This document shows positions 34,442-41,541 of a stretch of 64,000 nucleotides of DNA, in pieces (position 1 is the stretch's first letter; each line of letters opens with the position of its first letter). Made by a program: the position numbers and the translations under genes. Where the stretch lies: IMG/VR virus record IMGVR_UViG_3300033144_006256, positions 1-64,000 of that record. One strand, given 5' to 3'. Below the pieces are notes generated by a model. That model saw only the letters and a program-made list of their open reading frames with translations. It searched no databases and was not told the origin of the DNA. Origin of the DNA: a virus.

Positions 34442-34534
34442 TTAGCTTGCTGTAGTGTTCCGTTCGGTGCGATCATCGTTTAACCCTCCTTTTTCGGTGT
34501 TTTTATATCCGAACGGAATATTTTAGCAAGCTAA
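34442..34534 (+). ncRNA. Structured leader RNA C
   Basis: Outer stem TTAGCTTGCT (34442-34451) / AGCAAGCTAA (34525-34534), the same stem as leader B. Inner stem TTCCGTTCGG (34458-34467) / CCGAACGGAA (34509-34518). The loop carries ACCCTCCTT (34483-34491), which could pair with AAGGAGG-type ribosome sites. The stretch 34366-34441 before it has only a weak ATTCGC/GCGAAT stem. Confidence 0.65.
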
Positions 34535-34554
34535 CAACTAGAAAGGTAAAAATT

Positions 34555-35277
34555 ATGGAAAACATAATTAAACAAGGTAAACTAGAAAATAATATTTACT
34601 ATTTACCAGAGATACAACTAGATAGAAAAGAATATTTAGAAGTTGCAAAACACTTAAAATTCTTAGGTGGAAAATGGAAAGGCGGTAAAATAGGCGGGTT
34701 TATTTTTGATAGAAATATAAACAGTATTGATGAACTTTTAGGCAATAATACAAAAAAGAAAAAAGAATTACAGTTTTTTGAAACACCTGAAAAATTAGCG
34801 AAAGAACTTGTAGAATTAGCAGAGATAAATAATTATGTAGATATTTTAGAACCTTCTGCTGGCAGAGGAGCGATTATTAAAGAAATAAAAAAAGTATGCG
34901 ACAGGCAAATACAATTTTGTGAAATTGATAAAACAAATTTAAAATATCTTGATAAAATTGATAATTTAGAGAATGTATCAGATAATGGCGATTTTTTGGA
35001 ATTTAACCATATGACATTTGATAGAATAATTGCTAATCCCCCATTTTTTAAAAATCAAGATATTAAACACATATTGCATATGTATGATTTATTAAGGAAT
35101 AAAGGCATATTAGTTTCTATCGCTTCTAAACATTGGGAAAATTCTAAAAATAAGAAAGAAACAGAATTTAGAAAGTTTTTAGAATATACAAAAGCTGAAA
35201 TTATAGATATAAAAGAAGGAGAATTTAAAGAAAGCGGGACAACTATTGGAGGGGTAATAATTAAAATTAAAAACTAG
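34555..35277 (+). CDS. DNA adenine methyltransferase-like protein (NPPF type)
   Basis: This encodes 240 aa with RBS AGAAAGG directly after leader C. Residues 1-60 form a small KHLKFLGGKWKGGKIGGFIF domain. FFETPEKLAKELVELA leads into motif I (ILEPSAGRGAIIKEI), then the acidic loop (FCEIDK) and motif IV IIANPPFFK. This is a gamma-type N6-adenine DNA methylase layout. The end (FKESGTTIGGVIIKIKN) is typical of short phage versions. Confidence 0.75.
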   Translation: MENIIKQGKLENNIYYLPEIQLDRKEYLEVAKHLKFLGGKWKGGKIGGFIFDRNINSIDELLGNNTKKKKELQFFETPEKLAKELVELAEINNYVDILEPSAGRGAIIKEIKKVCDRQIQFCEIDKTNLKYLDKIDNLENVSDNGDFLEFNHMTFDRIIANPPFFKNQDIKHILHMYDLLRNKGILVSIASKHWENSKNKKETEFRKFLEYTKAEIIDIKEGEFKESGTTIGGVIIKIKN

Positions 35278-35290
35278 AAAGGAAAAAATT

Positions 35291-35488
35291 ATGCGTAATA
35301 AAATTGTAGCAGGATTATTAGCTTTATTACTTGGCTGGACAGGGTGTCACAAATTTTATTTGGGTAAAGCATCAGGTATATTTTATATCTTATTCTGCTG
35401 GACATTTATTCCAACAATTATCGCTTTTTTTGAAGGAATATCATATCTTTTGATGTCCGATGAAGAATTTGATAAGAAGTATAATTAA
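35291..35488 (+). CDS. TM2-domain membrane protein
   Basis: This encodes 65 aa. KIVAGLLALLLGWTGCHKFYLG, then a second hydrophobic helix ending FFEGISYLLMSDEEF, matches the TM2 family (two helices, GxxGxHxFYLG motif). Its role in phages is unknown; it may act at the host membrane. RBS AGAAAGG upstream. Confidence 0.75.
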   Translation: MRNKIVAGLLALLLGWTGCHKFYLGKASGIFYILFCWTFIPTIIAFFEGISYLLMSDEEFDKKYN

Positions 35489-35492
35489 CCCC

Positions 35493-35520
35493 TTGATATT
35501 TTTCAGAAATACGGTATAAT
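35493..35520 (+). promoter_or_regulatory. Promoter of the 35.5 kb small RNA
   Basis: TTGATA at 35493-35498, 16 nt, TATAAT at 35515-35520. Confidence 0.65.
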
Positions 35521-35525
35521 AATAG

Positions 35526-35630
35526 TAAGCTTTGCGACATATTAAAACTATAATAGGTTATAAAAAAAATACCAAATATATATATTTTACAAGAAGCCAC
35601 TTAGTTGCAAAGCTTAATAGGTGGTTTTTT
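35526..35630 (+). ncRNA. Small RNA with interleaved stems and T-rich end
   Basis: TAAGCTTTGC (35526-35535) pairs with GCAAAGCTTA (35607-35616). GCCAC (35596-35600) pairs with GTGGT (35621-35625), which is followed by TTTTT. The two stems interleave, so they form a pseudoknot or exclude each other (terminator against closing stem). No ORF. It precedes the gene at 35682; a small CAAGAT/ATCTTG hairpin follows at about 35641-35656. Confidence 0.5.
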
Positions 35631-35681
35631 GTTTAAGCTACAAGATAAAATCTTGATTAAAAATAGAAAAGTAAAAAAACA

Positions 35682-36014
35682 ATGAATAAAATAAAACTTG
35701 ATAAAAAAGAAAAGGCATTTAAAAAAAGATTATGTAAAATATCTGGCATTTTTAGCGATGAATATTCAATTTTTACAGAATTTAATACATTAAAAAATAT
35801 TTCTTCTAATGATATAATGCATTTGTCATCTGCTGGATTTTTTTGCTTAGCTGGCGAAGATATGATTAGTCCTTTTAACAATATAGTAGAGGATAATGTT
35901 GAAAATTTATTTATAAAATGGATTTTTAGTGGTGATTTAGTAGCAAGAGATAAAATAGTTGAAATTATAAATAATACAATAATAGAAAAAAAAGGAAAAT
36001 CATATTTTGCCTAA
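35682..36014 (+). CDS. Hypothetical protein
   Basis: This encodes 110 aa, helical, basic N-terminus (MNKIKLDKKEKAFKKRLCKI), middle with SSAGFFCLAGEDMISPFNNI. Not recognised. It overlaps the next gene by 8 nt. Confidence 0.5.
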   Translation: MNKIKLDKKEKAFKKRLCKISGIFSDEYSIFTEFNTLKNISSNDIMHLSSAGFFCLAGEDMISPFNNIVEDNVENLFIKWIFSGDLVARDKIVEIINNTIIEKKGKSYFA

Positions 36015-36303
36015 AATTAAAAAAACTATTTTAAAAGAAAGTGGCTATATCTATATTTTAAAAAACAAAGAATTTTATAAAATTGGTAGATCTAAAAATC
36101 CTAAGAATAGAATAAAAAGCTATGTCACAGAAAATCCTGATGAAATTGAAATAATATTATGTGAATATGTTGATGATTATAAAAAGGCAGAGGAAGAATT
36201 GCATATATTATTTAAAGATAAAAAACATAGGGGAGAATGGTTTAAACTTAATAATGAAGATATAGAACTTATAAAAAATTATATAAATAAAGAAAGGATA
36301 TAA
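36007..36303 (+). CDS. GIY-YIG-type (T5orf172/MUG113-like) protein
   Basis: 98 aa with a TTG start inside the end of the previous gene. GYIYILKNKEFYKIGRSKNP, then RIKSY and AEEELHILFKDKKHRGEWFKL match the T5orf172/MUG113 branch of the GIY-YIG fold. Members are nucleases or DNA-binding domains found in phages. Confidence 0.75.
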   Translation: MPKIKKTILKESGYIYILKNKEFYKIGRSKNPKNRIKSYVTENPDEIEIILCEYVDDYKKAEEELHILFKDKKHRGEWFKLNNEDIELIKNYINKERI

Positions 36304-36305
36304 TT

Positions 36306-37061
36306 ATGCGAAGCACAAGAAAACAGCCATTTTGTTGGCAAGAGAAAAAAATAACACGGCTTATAAGAGAACAATATAAAAAATCAATGAGGTCTAAAAT
36401 GTTGTTACTATATGTTACTATAACTGAGATAGATAGTGATTTTAATGGTAAAGATATAAAATACTACACAAAAACAATATCTACATATAGCGGGCTAAGT
36501 AAAGATTTCATACCAACAGGATTAAAATATTTAGAAAAGTTAGGGATAATAATATTAGAAGAAGATAGGGAAAATGGGAAGTTTAAAGGTAAAAGGATAA
36601 ATTTTACACCTGAGAATGTTGAAGAAATGCCCCGAAAAACCATTGCCGTAAAACCCACTAACGGTAAACCCCTTAATGAAAAAAACGAACCATCAGAAGA
36701 TAGTATTATTATAGAAGATAGTAAAGATAAAGAAGATAATATTATACAAGCAGAGCTTGTGGATGATAAAAATTCTTCTTCTAAAGAACCAAACCAAATA
36801 AATACACTAATAGATAAATTTAAACCGATAAACCCTTCTTGTTATAAGTTATTCCCTAATAAAGGTCAGCGTAATGCTTTAGACAGGATGATTAAAAAAC
36901 ACGGCTTTGAAGAACTAAGCAAATTATTAGATGCTTTACCAGATATACTAAGTAAAAAGTATTCCCCAAATATAACAACCCCAGTAGCATTAGAAAATAA
37001 ATTAGGCGATTTGATGATGTTTATTAAGAAAAATAATAAGAAAGGATATATAGAAGTATGA
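36306..37061 (+). CDS. Replication initiator-like winged-helix protein
   Basis: This encodes 251 aa. Residues 25-100 look like a winged helix (SMRSKMLLLYVTITEID, TISTYSGLSKDFIPTGLKYL, EKLGIIILEED); then an acidic linker; residues 180-250 form a second helical domain (KGQRNALDRMIKKHGFEELS, IKKNNKKGYIEV). The layout resembles phage replisome organisers / helicase loaders. No helicase, primase or polymerase gene was found in the window, so the phage would need the host replisome or genes outside it. Confidence 0.55.
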   Translation: MRSTRKQPFCWQEKKITRLIREQYKKSMRSKMLLLYVTITEIDSDFNGKDIKYYTKTISTYSGLSKDFIPTGLKYLEKLGIIILEEDRENGKFKGKRINFTPENVEEMPRKTIAVKPTNGKPLNEKNEPSEDSIIIEDSKDKEDNIIQAELVDDKNSSSKEPNQINTLIDKFKPINPSCYKLFPNKGQRNALDRMIKKHGFEELSKLLDALPDILSKKYSPNITTPVALENKLGDLMMFIKKNNKKGYIEV

Positions 37062-37393
37062 AAATTTTAAAAATGATGTCTGGAATTGAATTTTTATTAG
37101 AAGATGTTGAAGCAGAAAATATAGCAAGAATATTTGGTCAACAAAAATTAGTTAAACTTAGAAGCGGTGAATATGTTAATACTGCCAGTATAGAAGTTAT
37201 TAAAGATATAGATACTGTCCCATATTGGGACGGGTATATGCTTGAACCAGACGGAAGAAGTTTTATTAGAGATGGCGTAAAAGTAAAAATGGAAACTGAT
37301 ACCTTCTCAGAAATTGAATATAAGCCACATCCAAAATATCTTGCTATGAAAAAACAATTAGATAAAAAACTATCAATGCCTAAAGCTAGGTAA
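37058..37393 (+). CDS. Hypothetical protein
   Basis: This encodes 111 aa, overlapping the previous stop by 4 nt (ATGA). Mixed beta/alpha with LVKLRSGEYVNTASIEVIKD and a basic end. Not recognised. Confidence 0.5.
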   Translation: MKILKMMSGIEFLLEDVEAENIARIFGQQKLVKLRSGEYVNTASIEVIKDIDTVPYWDGYMLEPDGRSFIRDGVKVKMETDTFSEIEYKPHPKYLAMKKQLDKKLSMPKAR

Positions 37394-37409
37394 CTAGAAA
37401 GCGGTAGAT

Positions 37410-37769
37410 ATGGAAGTTAAAAATTTTTGGGAATATACAGATGATGAATTAAGGAAATTATGGGTTGAAAAAAATATTTGGGAATTTGAAAAAAAATATA
37501 AAGAACTTTGCAATGGTGATAGAATAATGAACCAAGTTTTAGGAAGCACATTTAAACCATTAGTAGATTATTGTTTAAAAGAAAAAATAATATCAAAAAC
37601 AATACAAAATGGAAAAAATTATTATGCTATATATTTGCCAAAATTCTTATGGTGGAAAGAAAAATATAATATTATGGCTGAATGCCAAAAAAGAAAAGAA
37701 GATAAAAGAAAATATGCAGAAAAACTTGAAAAAGAAAAAAATAAACAACTAAATGAAAATAATGTTTGA
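37410..37769 (+). CDS. Hypothetical protein
   Basis: This encodes 119 aa, RBS AGAAAGCGG. Winged-helix-like middle (MNQVLGSTFKPLVDYCLKEK, then ISKTIQNGKNYYAIYLPKF) and a charged helical tail. A DNA-binding role is possible but unproven. Confidence 0.45.
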   Translation: MEVKNFWEYTDDELRKLWVEKNIWEFEKKYKELCNGDRIMNQVLGSTFKPLVDYCLKEKIISKTIQNGKNYYAIYLPKFLWWKEKYNIMAECQKRKEDKRKYAEKLEKEKNKQLNENNV

Positions 37770-38250
37770 ACCTAAAATTGAATATTTTGAAAAATTAAAT
37801 GAAATTAAAAAAAGATACAAAGAATTATGGAAACCAAAAATTGCCCCGTATAAAATTTATTATTGGTTAAATATTTTTACTCCGATAGAAGAAAATATTT
37901 GGAGTGATATAAGATATTTAGGATTGACATTTTATCCACAATATCCAGTTGATAAATATTTTATAGATTTTGCCGACCCGATTAAAAAAATAGGCATAGA
38001 AGCAGATGGTAAAATACATTTTAATCAATTAGAAAAAGATGAATTGCGTGATAAAAAATTAGCTAAATTAGGTTGGGATATTATTAGAATACAAGGTCGC
38101 CAAACATATAAAACAATTAAAGATTATTTTCCAGAAGAATATAATAAAGAAGATTATGATGAAAAAATAATGGAAGAATATGAAAATGATTGTTCAGAGG
38201 GAATACTTAGAAAATTACTAAGAAACTATTATTCTGATAGTAGGATATAG
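37753..38250 (+). CDS. PD-(D/E)XK endonuclease, DUF559/Vsr-like
   Basis: 165 aa (or 162 from the second ATG). YFIDFADPIKKIGIEADGKI carries the catalytic D...ExDG pattern; ELRDKKLAKLGWDIIRIQGR is the conserved follow-up helix and strand of DUF559/Vsr-type nucleases. It overlaps the previous gene by 17 nt. It may nick or cut DNA in repair or recombination. Confidence 0.7.
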   Translation: MKIMFEPKIEYFEKLNEIKKRYKELWKPKIAPYKIYYWLNIFTPIEENIWSDIRYLGLTFYPQYPVDKYFIDFADPIKKIGIEADGKIHFNQLEKDELRDKKLAKLGWDIIRIQGRQTYKTIKDYFPEEYNKEDYDEKIMEEYENDCSEGILRKLLRNYYSDSRI

Positions 38251-38270
38251 AAATATGCTTTTTAGATAAC

Positions 38271-38298
38271 TTGACATTTTCAGCAGTTGTAGTATAAT
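38271..38298 (+). promoter_or_regulatory. Promoter, early family, leaderless downstream ATG
   Basis: TTGACA at 38271-38276, 16 nt, TATAAT at 38293-38298; the next ATG (38305) is 7 nt from the -10 box. Confidence 0.65.
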
Positions 38299-38304
38299 AA
38301 GAAT

Positions 38305-38449
38305 ATGGATAAAAAAGAAAAATTAAAAAAAATTTGGAAAAGTATCGCAAGAAATTATAAGTATAAACAATGAAAAAAATAATATAGAAAACAGATTAAA
38401 AATACTAAGAAAAAGATTAAAAGAATTAGGAAAAGAAATAGAAAGGTAA
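38305..38449 (+). pseudogene. Small coiled-coil gene, probably frameshifted in an A8 run
   Basis: From the ATG the frame gives MDKKEKLKK... and stops at 38373. One frame over, an open frame without a start gives GKVSQEIISINNEKNN, then LKILRKRLKELGKEIER to 38449. Joining them at the A8 run near 38328 yields one 48-aa coiled coil. The break is of the same kind as in the phosphoesterase gene. Confidence 0.4.
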
Positions 38450-38453
38450 AATT

Positions 38454-39008
38454 ATGAAACTACAAAAATTTCTTAAAAAAGATATACAAGAAGCATTTAA
38501 CCTTAACCAAGAACTTAAAAAATATGTAGAAGGAACAACACTTTTCTATCTGCAAACAGGAAGAATATCAAAAATAATTCGCGATAATAAATATTATCTT
38601 GCCTTAGATGAAGAATGTAAAACATTTAATCAATACATCGCTACATTAGGAATATCACAAGGGCATATTTATAACTCTATAAGAATTTATGAAAAATGGG
38701 TATTAGAATATGGATATAATGTAGACGATTTAGCAGAAGTCCCATATTCTAAACTGTTAATGATAAGCCCGATTACAACAGCAGAAAATAAAGATGAAAT
38801 GCTGGCACAAGCAAAAGTATTATCCAGATCTGATTTAAAACATAATATAAGTGGAGAACAAGGGAAAACAGAAGATTGCTATCTTGCTAAAATAAATTTT
38901 GAAATAGTATGTGATAAATATCAGAATGGAAATTGCACACTTAGAAATGAACCTTGTAAACAAGAACAGAAGATTTTAAATATTGTTAATAATAAAGAAA
39001 TAAAATGA
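38454..39008 (+). CDS. Hypothetical HTH-like protein
   Basis: This encodes 184 aa with RBS GAAAGG. Residues 40-95 (GRISKIIRDNKYYLALDEEC, FNQYIATLGISQGHIYNSIR) resemble a helix-turn-helix seen in phage regulatory or replication proteins. The C-terminal 50 aa has four Cys (IVCDKYQNGNCTLRNEPCKQ), perhaps a metal site. Function unknown. Confidence 0.5.
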   Translation: MKLQKFLKKDIQEAFNLNQELKKYVEGTTLFYLQTGRISKIIRDNKYYLALDEECKTFNQYIATLGISQGHIYNSIRIYEKWVLEYGYNVDDLAEVPYSKLLMISPITTAENKDEMLAQAKVLSRSDLKHNISGEQGKTEDCYLAKINFEIVCDKYQNGNCTLRNEPCKQEQKILNIVNNKEIK

Positions 39009-39391
39009 AGAAAAAATTAACAACACAGCAAAAAATAAGAAAGCTACAAAAAAAGGCAGATAGTTTATATCATCAAATAATTTGTAAAAGATTTCCAAAA
39101 TGTTTAGTATGCGAAGTTAATGATAGCCAATGTGCTCACCACTTTGTCAGGAAAAGCCAGTCAGCAGAATTACGCTATAATTTTTCTAATGGGATAAATA
39201 TCTGTGCAAAATGCCATACACTACATCATAGAACAGGCGATCCTAGAATACACGATACAATTATAAGAAAAAAAGGCACAAAATGGGCAGATGAACTTTA
39301 TAAGATTAAAAATAAAGTTAATAAACAATACAAAGGTATTGAATATTACGAAAATATAATTAGTAATTTTGAAAGAATATTAAATGAATAA
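39005..39391 (+). CDS. NinG/Rap-like recombination protein (HNH type)
   Basis: This encodes 128 aa. CLVCEVNDSQCAHHFVRKSQ, AELRYNFSNGINICAKCHTL and HHRTGDPRIHD match the lambda NinG (Rap) family, a Holliday-junction/D-loop nuclease with an HNH-like zinc fold. It overlaps the previous stop by 4 nt and lies in the recombination-rich part of the window. Confidence 0.75.
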   Translation: MKKKLTTQQKIRKLQKKADSLYHQIICKRFPKCLVCEVNDSQCAHHFVRKSQSAELRYNFSNGINICAKCHTLHHRTGDPRIHDTIIRKKGTKWADELYKIKNKVNKQYKGIEYYENIISNFERILNE

Positions 39392-39698
39392 AGAAAAAGA
39401 ATTTTTAACTAAAAGAATGATAGGCGAAAAAATAAGCCCTGTTTTAGAAGAAATAGAAGATGCACTTTGGGGTTTTGAATATAACAAAGCAGGTGAAAAA
39501 CCAAAATTCACAGAAGCAGGATTTAGAGCAAGTATAAAAATTTTTATGGCAAACCTTTTAGAAAGAATGTATAATAAACAAGAAAAAGAAAATATGCCAC
39601 AAAAAGAACGTCAAAAACAAGCAGAATATTTTGGTAAAGAAATAAGGGAATTAGTTATACTTGCAACTGGCATAGATACGCATAAATTATATAAATAG
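39384..39698 (+). CDS. Hypothetical protein
   Basis: This encodes 104 aa, helical (MIGEKISPVLEEIEDALWGF, FRASIKIFMANLLERMYNKQ). It overlaps the NinG-like gene by 8 nt. Not recognised. Confidence 0.5.
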   Translation: MNKEKEFLTKRMIGEKISPVLEEIEDALWGFEYNKAGEKPKFTEAGFRASIKIFMANLLERMYNKQEKENMPQKERQKQAEYFGKEIRELVILATGIDTHKLYK

Positions 39699-39711
39699 AA
39701 AGGTAAAAATT

Positions 39712-40053
39712 ATGGTTCATACAGAAGAAAAATGTAGATATTGTAAATATTTCCATAACCCAGATGGAAAAGTAAAAATACTATATCACGATAATATTTG
39801 TTGTGTTGTAGAAGATAAATTTAGAAAGCGATTATTAGTAGTATATAAAAACCATTTCTTAGCTCCACCAATTCAAAAAGATGATATACATATGGTTTTA
39901 ATCGCAAGAAAATTCGGTGATATAGATCCGAAAAAAGGTAAAACAATAAAAGGACACTATATAATTCAAGTAATCCCTGAAAAAGGGAGCGAAGCGGAGG
40001 GCAATCTGAAAGGAAAAAAACGTGAAACCAAGAAAATTCAAAAAGATATGTAA
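39712..40053 (+). CDS. Hypothetical protein with N-terminal CxxC
   Basis: This encodes 113 aa. It starts MVHTEEKCRYCKYFHNPDGK, followed by a beta-rich stretch (ILYHDNICCVVEDKFRKRLL) that faintly recalls HIT-family proteins, without a clear HxHxH. RBS AGAAAGG. Function unknown. Confidence 0.45.
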   Translation: MVHTEEKCRYCKYFHNPDGKVKILYHDNICCVVEDKFRKRLLVVYKNHFLAPPIQKDDIHMVLIARKFGDIDPKKGKTIKGHYIIQVIPEKGSEAEGNLKGKKRETKKIQKDM

Positions 40054-40285
40054 AGTTTGTAAAAAAATATTTTTAGGAAATTCACCAACAGCTAAATATT
40101 GTCAAGAATGCAAATTAACAGCGGTAGAAAATATAAGGCATAAACAAAATTTAACTTATTGGGAAGAAAAAGGAAAAATAAGGAATAAGATAGGCAGAAA
40201 TATGGTTAGAATACTTAGAAATAAAGGGTATGAACACGAACAGATGTTGGAATATTGTGAACAAGCAAAAGTTATCAACAGTTGA
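40022..40285 (+). CDS. Small zinc-ribbon protein
   Basis: 87 aa, GTG start with GAAAGGAAAAAA upstream. ICKVCKKIFLGNSPTAKYCQEC has two CxxC pairs. The helical basic C-terminus suggests nucleic acid binding. It overlaps the previous gene by 32 nt. It ends in TGA, showing TGA is a stop here. Confidence 0.55.
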   Translation: MKPRKFKKICKVCKKIFLGNSPTAKYCQECKLTAVENIRHKQNLTYWEEKGKIRNKIGRNMVRILRNKGYEHEQMLEYCEQAKVINS

Positions 40286-40289
40286 ACGC

Positions 40290-40317
40290 TTGACATTTAT
40301 CCTATATATGCTATAAT
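40290..40317 (+). promoter_or_regulatory. Promoter of structured RNA D
   Basis: TTGACA at 40290-40295, 16 nt, TATAAT at 40312-40317; its upstream half is identical to the promoter at 28415. Confidence 0.75.
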
Positions 40318-40352
40318 ATAATTATATTATAGAAATATTGAAAACCAACCAT

Positions 40353-40427
40353 CCCCCTAACTCTCTACACAACCCCGAGTTTCTACCCTCCTTGAAACTG
40401 TGGTAGGTTGTGTGGGGTATTAGGGGG
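40353..40427 (+). ncRNA. Structured RNA D: two coaxial stems around a pseudoknot
   Basis: P1 CCCCCTAA (40353-40360) / TTAGGGGG (40420-40427); P2 ACACAACC (40367-40374) / GGTTGTGT (40406-40413). Inside, AGTTTC (40378-40383) / GAAACT (40394-40399) and TACC (40384-40387) / GGTA (40402-40405) interleave as an H-type pseudoknot. ACCCTCCTT lies between them. Confidence 0.65.
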
Positions 40428-40440
40428 GAGGAATAAAGCA

Positions 40441-40482
40441 ATGTGCCTTAAAATAAACTTAATAATTTTATTAAATAACTAA
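40441..40482 (+). CDS. Possible 13-aa hydrophobic leader peptide
   Basis: MCLKINLIILLNN, with GGGGGGAGG 8-9 nt before the ATG; that ribosome site is partly held in stem P1 of RNA D. It might be a leader peptide, but evidence is only the site and frame. Confidence 0.25.
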   Translation: MCLKINLIILLNN

Positions 40483-40519
40483 GGATGAACTTTAAATAAT
40501 TAACTACATCATTTGCATT

Positions 40520-40560
40520 CTTAGTTGAGGGTGGAACTCTTTTGCTCATTCTCAACTAAG
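40520..40560 (+). ncRNA. Leader hairpin E
   Basis: CTTAGTTGAG (40520-40529) / CTCAACTAAG (40551-40560), 10 bp. A second AACTAAG at about 40478-40484 could compete for CTTAGTT. It sits in the leader of the gene at 40594. Confidence 0.5.
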
Positions 40561-40593
40561 ATTTCAAGTGATTTAATAAATTAAGTAAAAAAT

Positions 40594-40782
40594 ATGGAGA
40601 AAAAAGAATTATTAGAAATGAAATTACACGAAGAATGTGTCGTTAATAAATATTATTCGGTATTAAGAGTTTTTGGAGGATGGATTTATAATCAAATGTT
40701 GGAAAATCAAGATGGAATTTGGACTTCCACGTCAACATTTGTCCCTGAAGTATTAGATTGTGAAGTAATAATGAAAAGTTAA
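40594..40782 (+). CDS. Small hypothetical protein
   Basis: This encodes 62 aa, MEKKELLEMKLHEECVVNKY, then SVLRVFGGWIYNQML. Not recognised. Confidence 0.45.
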   Translation: MEKKELLEMKLHEECVVNKYYSVLRVFGGWIYNQMLENQDGIWTSTSTFVPEVLDCEVIMKS

Positions 40783-40819
40783 AAAACCGCCTAAGTTCTT
40801 TACAATTAAGGAGGATAAG

Positions 40820-40936
40820 ATGAAAACTTATATTGCTACACTGTGCTTTATAACTCTTTTAAACTTTTTTATATCAAGGGGGTGTAATAATGAATATAAA
40901 AGAAGTTCCGAAAGAAAAAGCAATAAAAAGGTATGA
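40820..40936 (+). CDS. Small membrane or exported peptide
   Basis: 38 aa: MKTYIATLCFITLLNFFI, then a basic tail. It has an excellent AAGGAGG 5 nt upstream of the ATG. It overlaps the next gene by 47 nt in another frame. The hydrophobic start followed by SRGC loosely recalls a lipoprotein signal. Confidence 0.45.
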   Translation: MKTYIATLCFITLLNFFISRGCNNEYKRSSERKSNKKV

Positions 40937-41150
40937 GGGTTTTATCAGGTTTGTTTTACGAAAACCAAGTAGATATACTAAAGCTAATTTAGCCAGAGCA
41001 GACTTATTACGAAGGAATATTTGCAAGAACGGTGGGACTATCATAGATGCAGAGAAAGCATATAGAAGAGCAATAGTAAGGATAGATGAAGAAAGGAAAC
41101 TAAGGGAACAAAGGGTAGCCATAAAACAACAGCAATTAAGAGGGTGGTAA
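40890..41150 (+). CDS. Small basic protein
   Basis: This encodes 86 aa, very basic and helical (RYEGFIRFVLRKPSRYTKAN, then AYRRAIVRIDEERKLREQRV). RBS AAGGGGGTG. Its charge suggests nucleic acid binding. Not recognised. Confidence 0.5.
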   Translation: MNIKEVPKEKAIKRYEGFIRFVLRKPSRYTKANLARADLLRRNICKNGGTIIDAEKAYRRAIVRIDEERKLREQRVAIKQQQLRGW

Positions 41151-41151
41151 T

Positions 41152-41445
41152 ATGGCAGGCACGCCGAACCAAATTAACGAAAAGCTAAGTAAGCAGATAG
41201 AGGAACAGTTTGATACATTTGTTGATAAAGCCACAAAGTTAGGAATGATAAGCAAGGTGGTAAATATCCGCAATAAGAAACCGATTGATAAATATACTTA
41301 TCTAACAGAGCTTTTATTCAGAAATCCAGTATTCATTGATAAAGATATGCTCATCTTGATGACCTTAGTAGAACGGCAATGTATCAACTACGGATATGAT
41401 AGCAAAACACTATCAGAAGCAACGGTAAAGGCAATGAAAATATAG
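41152..41445 (+). CDS. Hypothetical protein
   Basis: This encodes 97 aa, helical (EKLSKQIEEQFDTFVDKATK, TYLTELLFRNPVFIDKDMLI). It starts 1 nt after the previous stop. Not recognised. Confidence 0.5.
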   Translation: MAGTPNQINEKLSKQIEEQFDTFVDKATKLGMISKVVNIRNKKPIDKYTYLTELLFRNPVFIDKDMLILMTLVERQCINYGYDSKTLSEATVKAMKI

Positions 41446-41512
41446 TTGGCAGGTTTCCTCCTCCTTAACCGCCAACCTCAAAAGAGCAGACACCTTAGGC
41501 AAGTGTCTGCTC
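41446..41512 (+). ncRNA. Two hairpins: CCTCCT-loop hairpin F and a 10-bp stem
   Basis: TTGGC-a-GGTT / AACC-GCCAA (41446-41475) encloses the loop TCCTCCTCCTT. Then GAGCAGACAC (41484-41493) / GTGTCTGCTC (41503-41512) encloses CTTAGGCAA. CACCTTAGGCAAG occurs again at about 42027-42039 after the next gene. Confidence 0.55.
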
Positions 41513-41541
41513 CCACCTTAAATAAATAATAAATAGGAAGT

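Noticed and set aside
39712-40053. HIT-family hydrolase
   Set aside because: There is a vague sequence likeness at the N-terminus, but the HxHxH active site is missing, so it is left as hypothetical.
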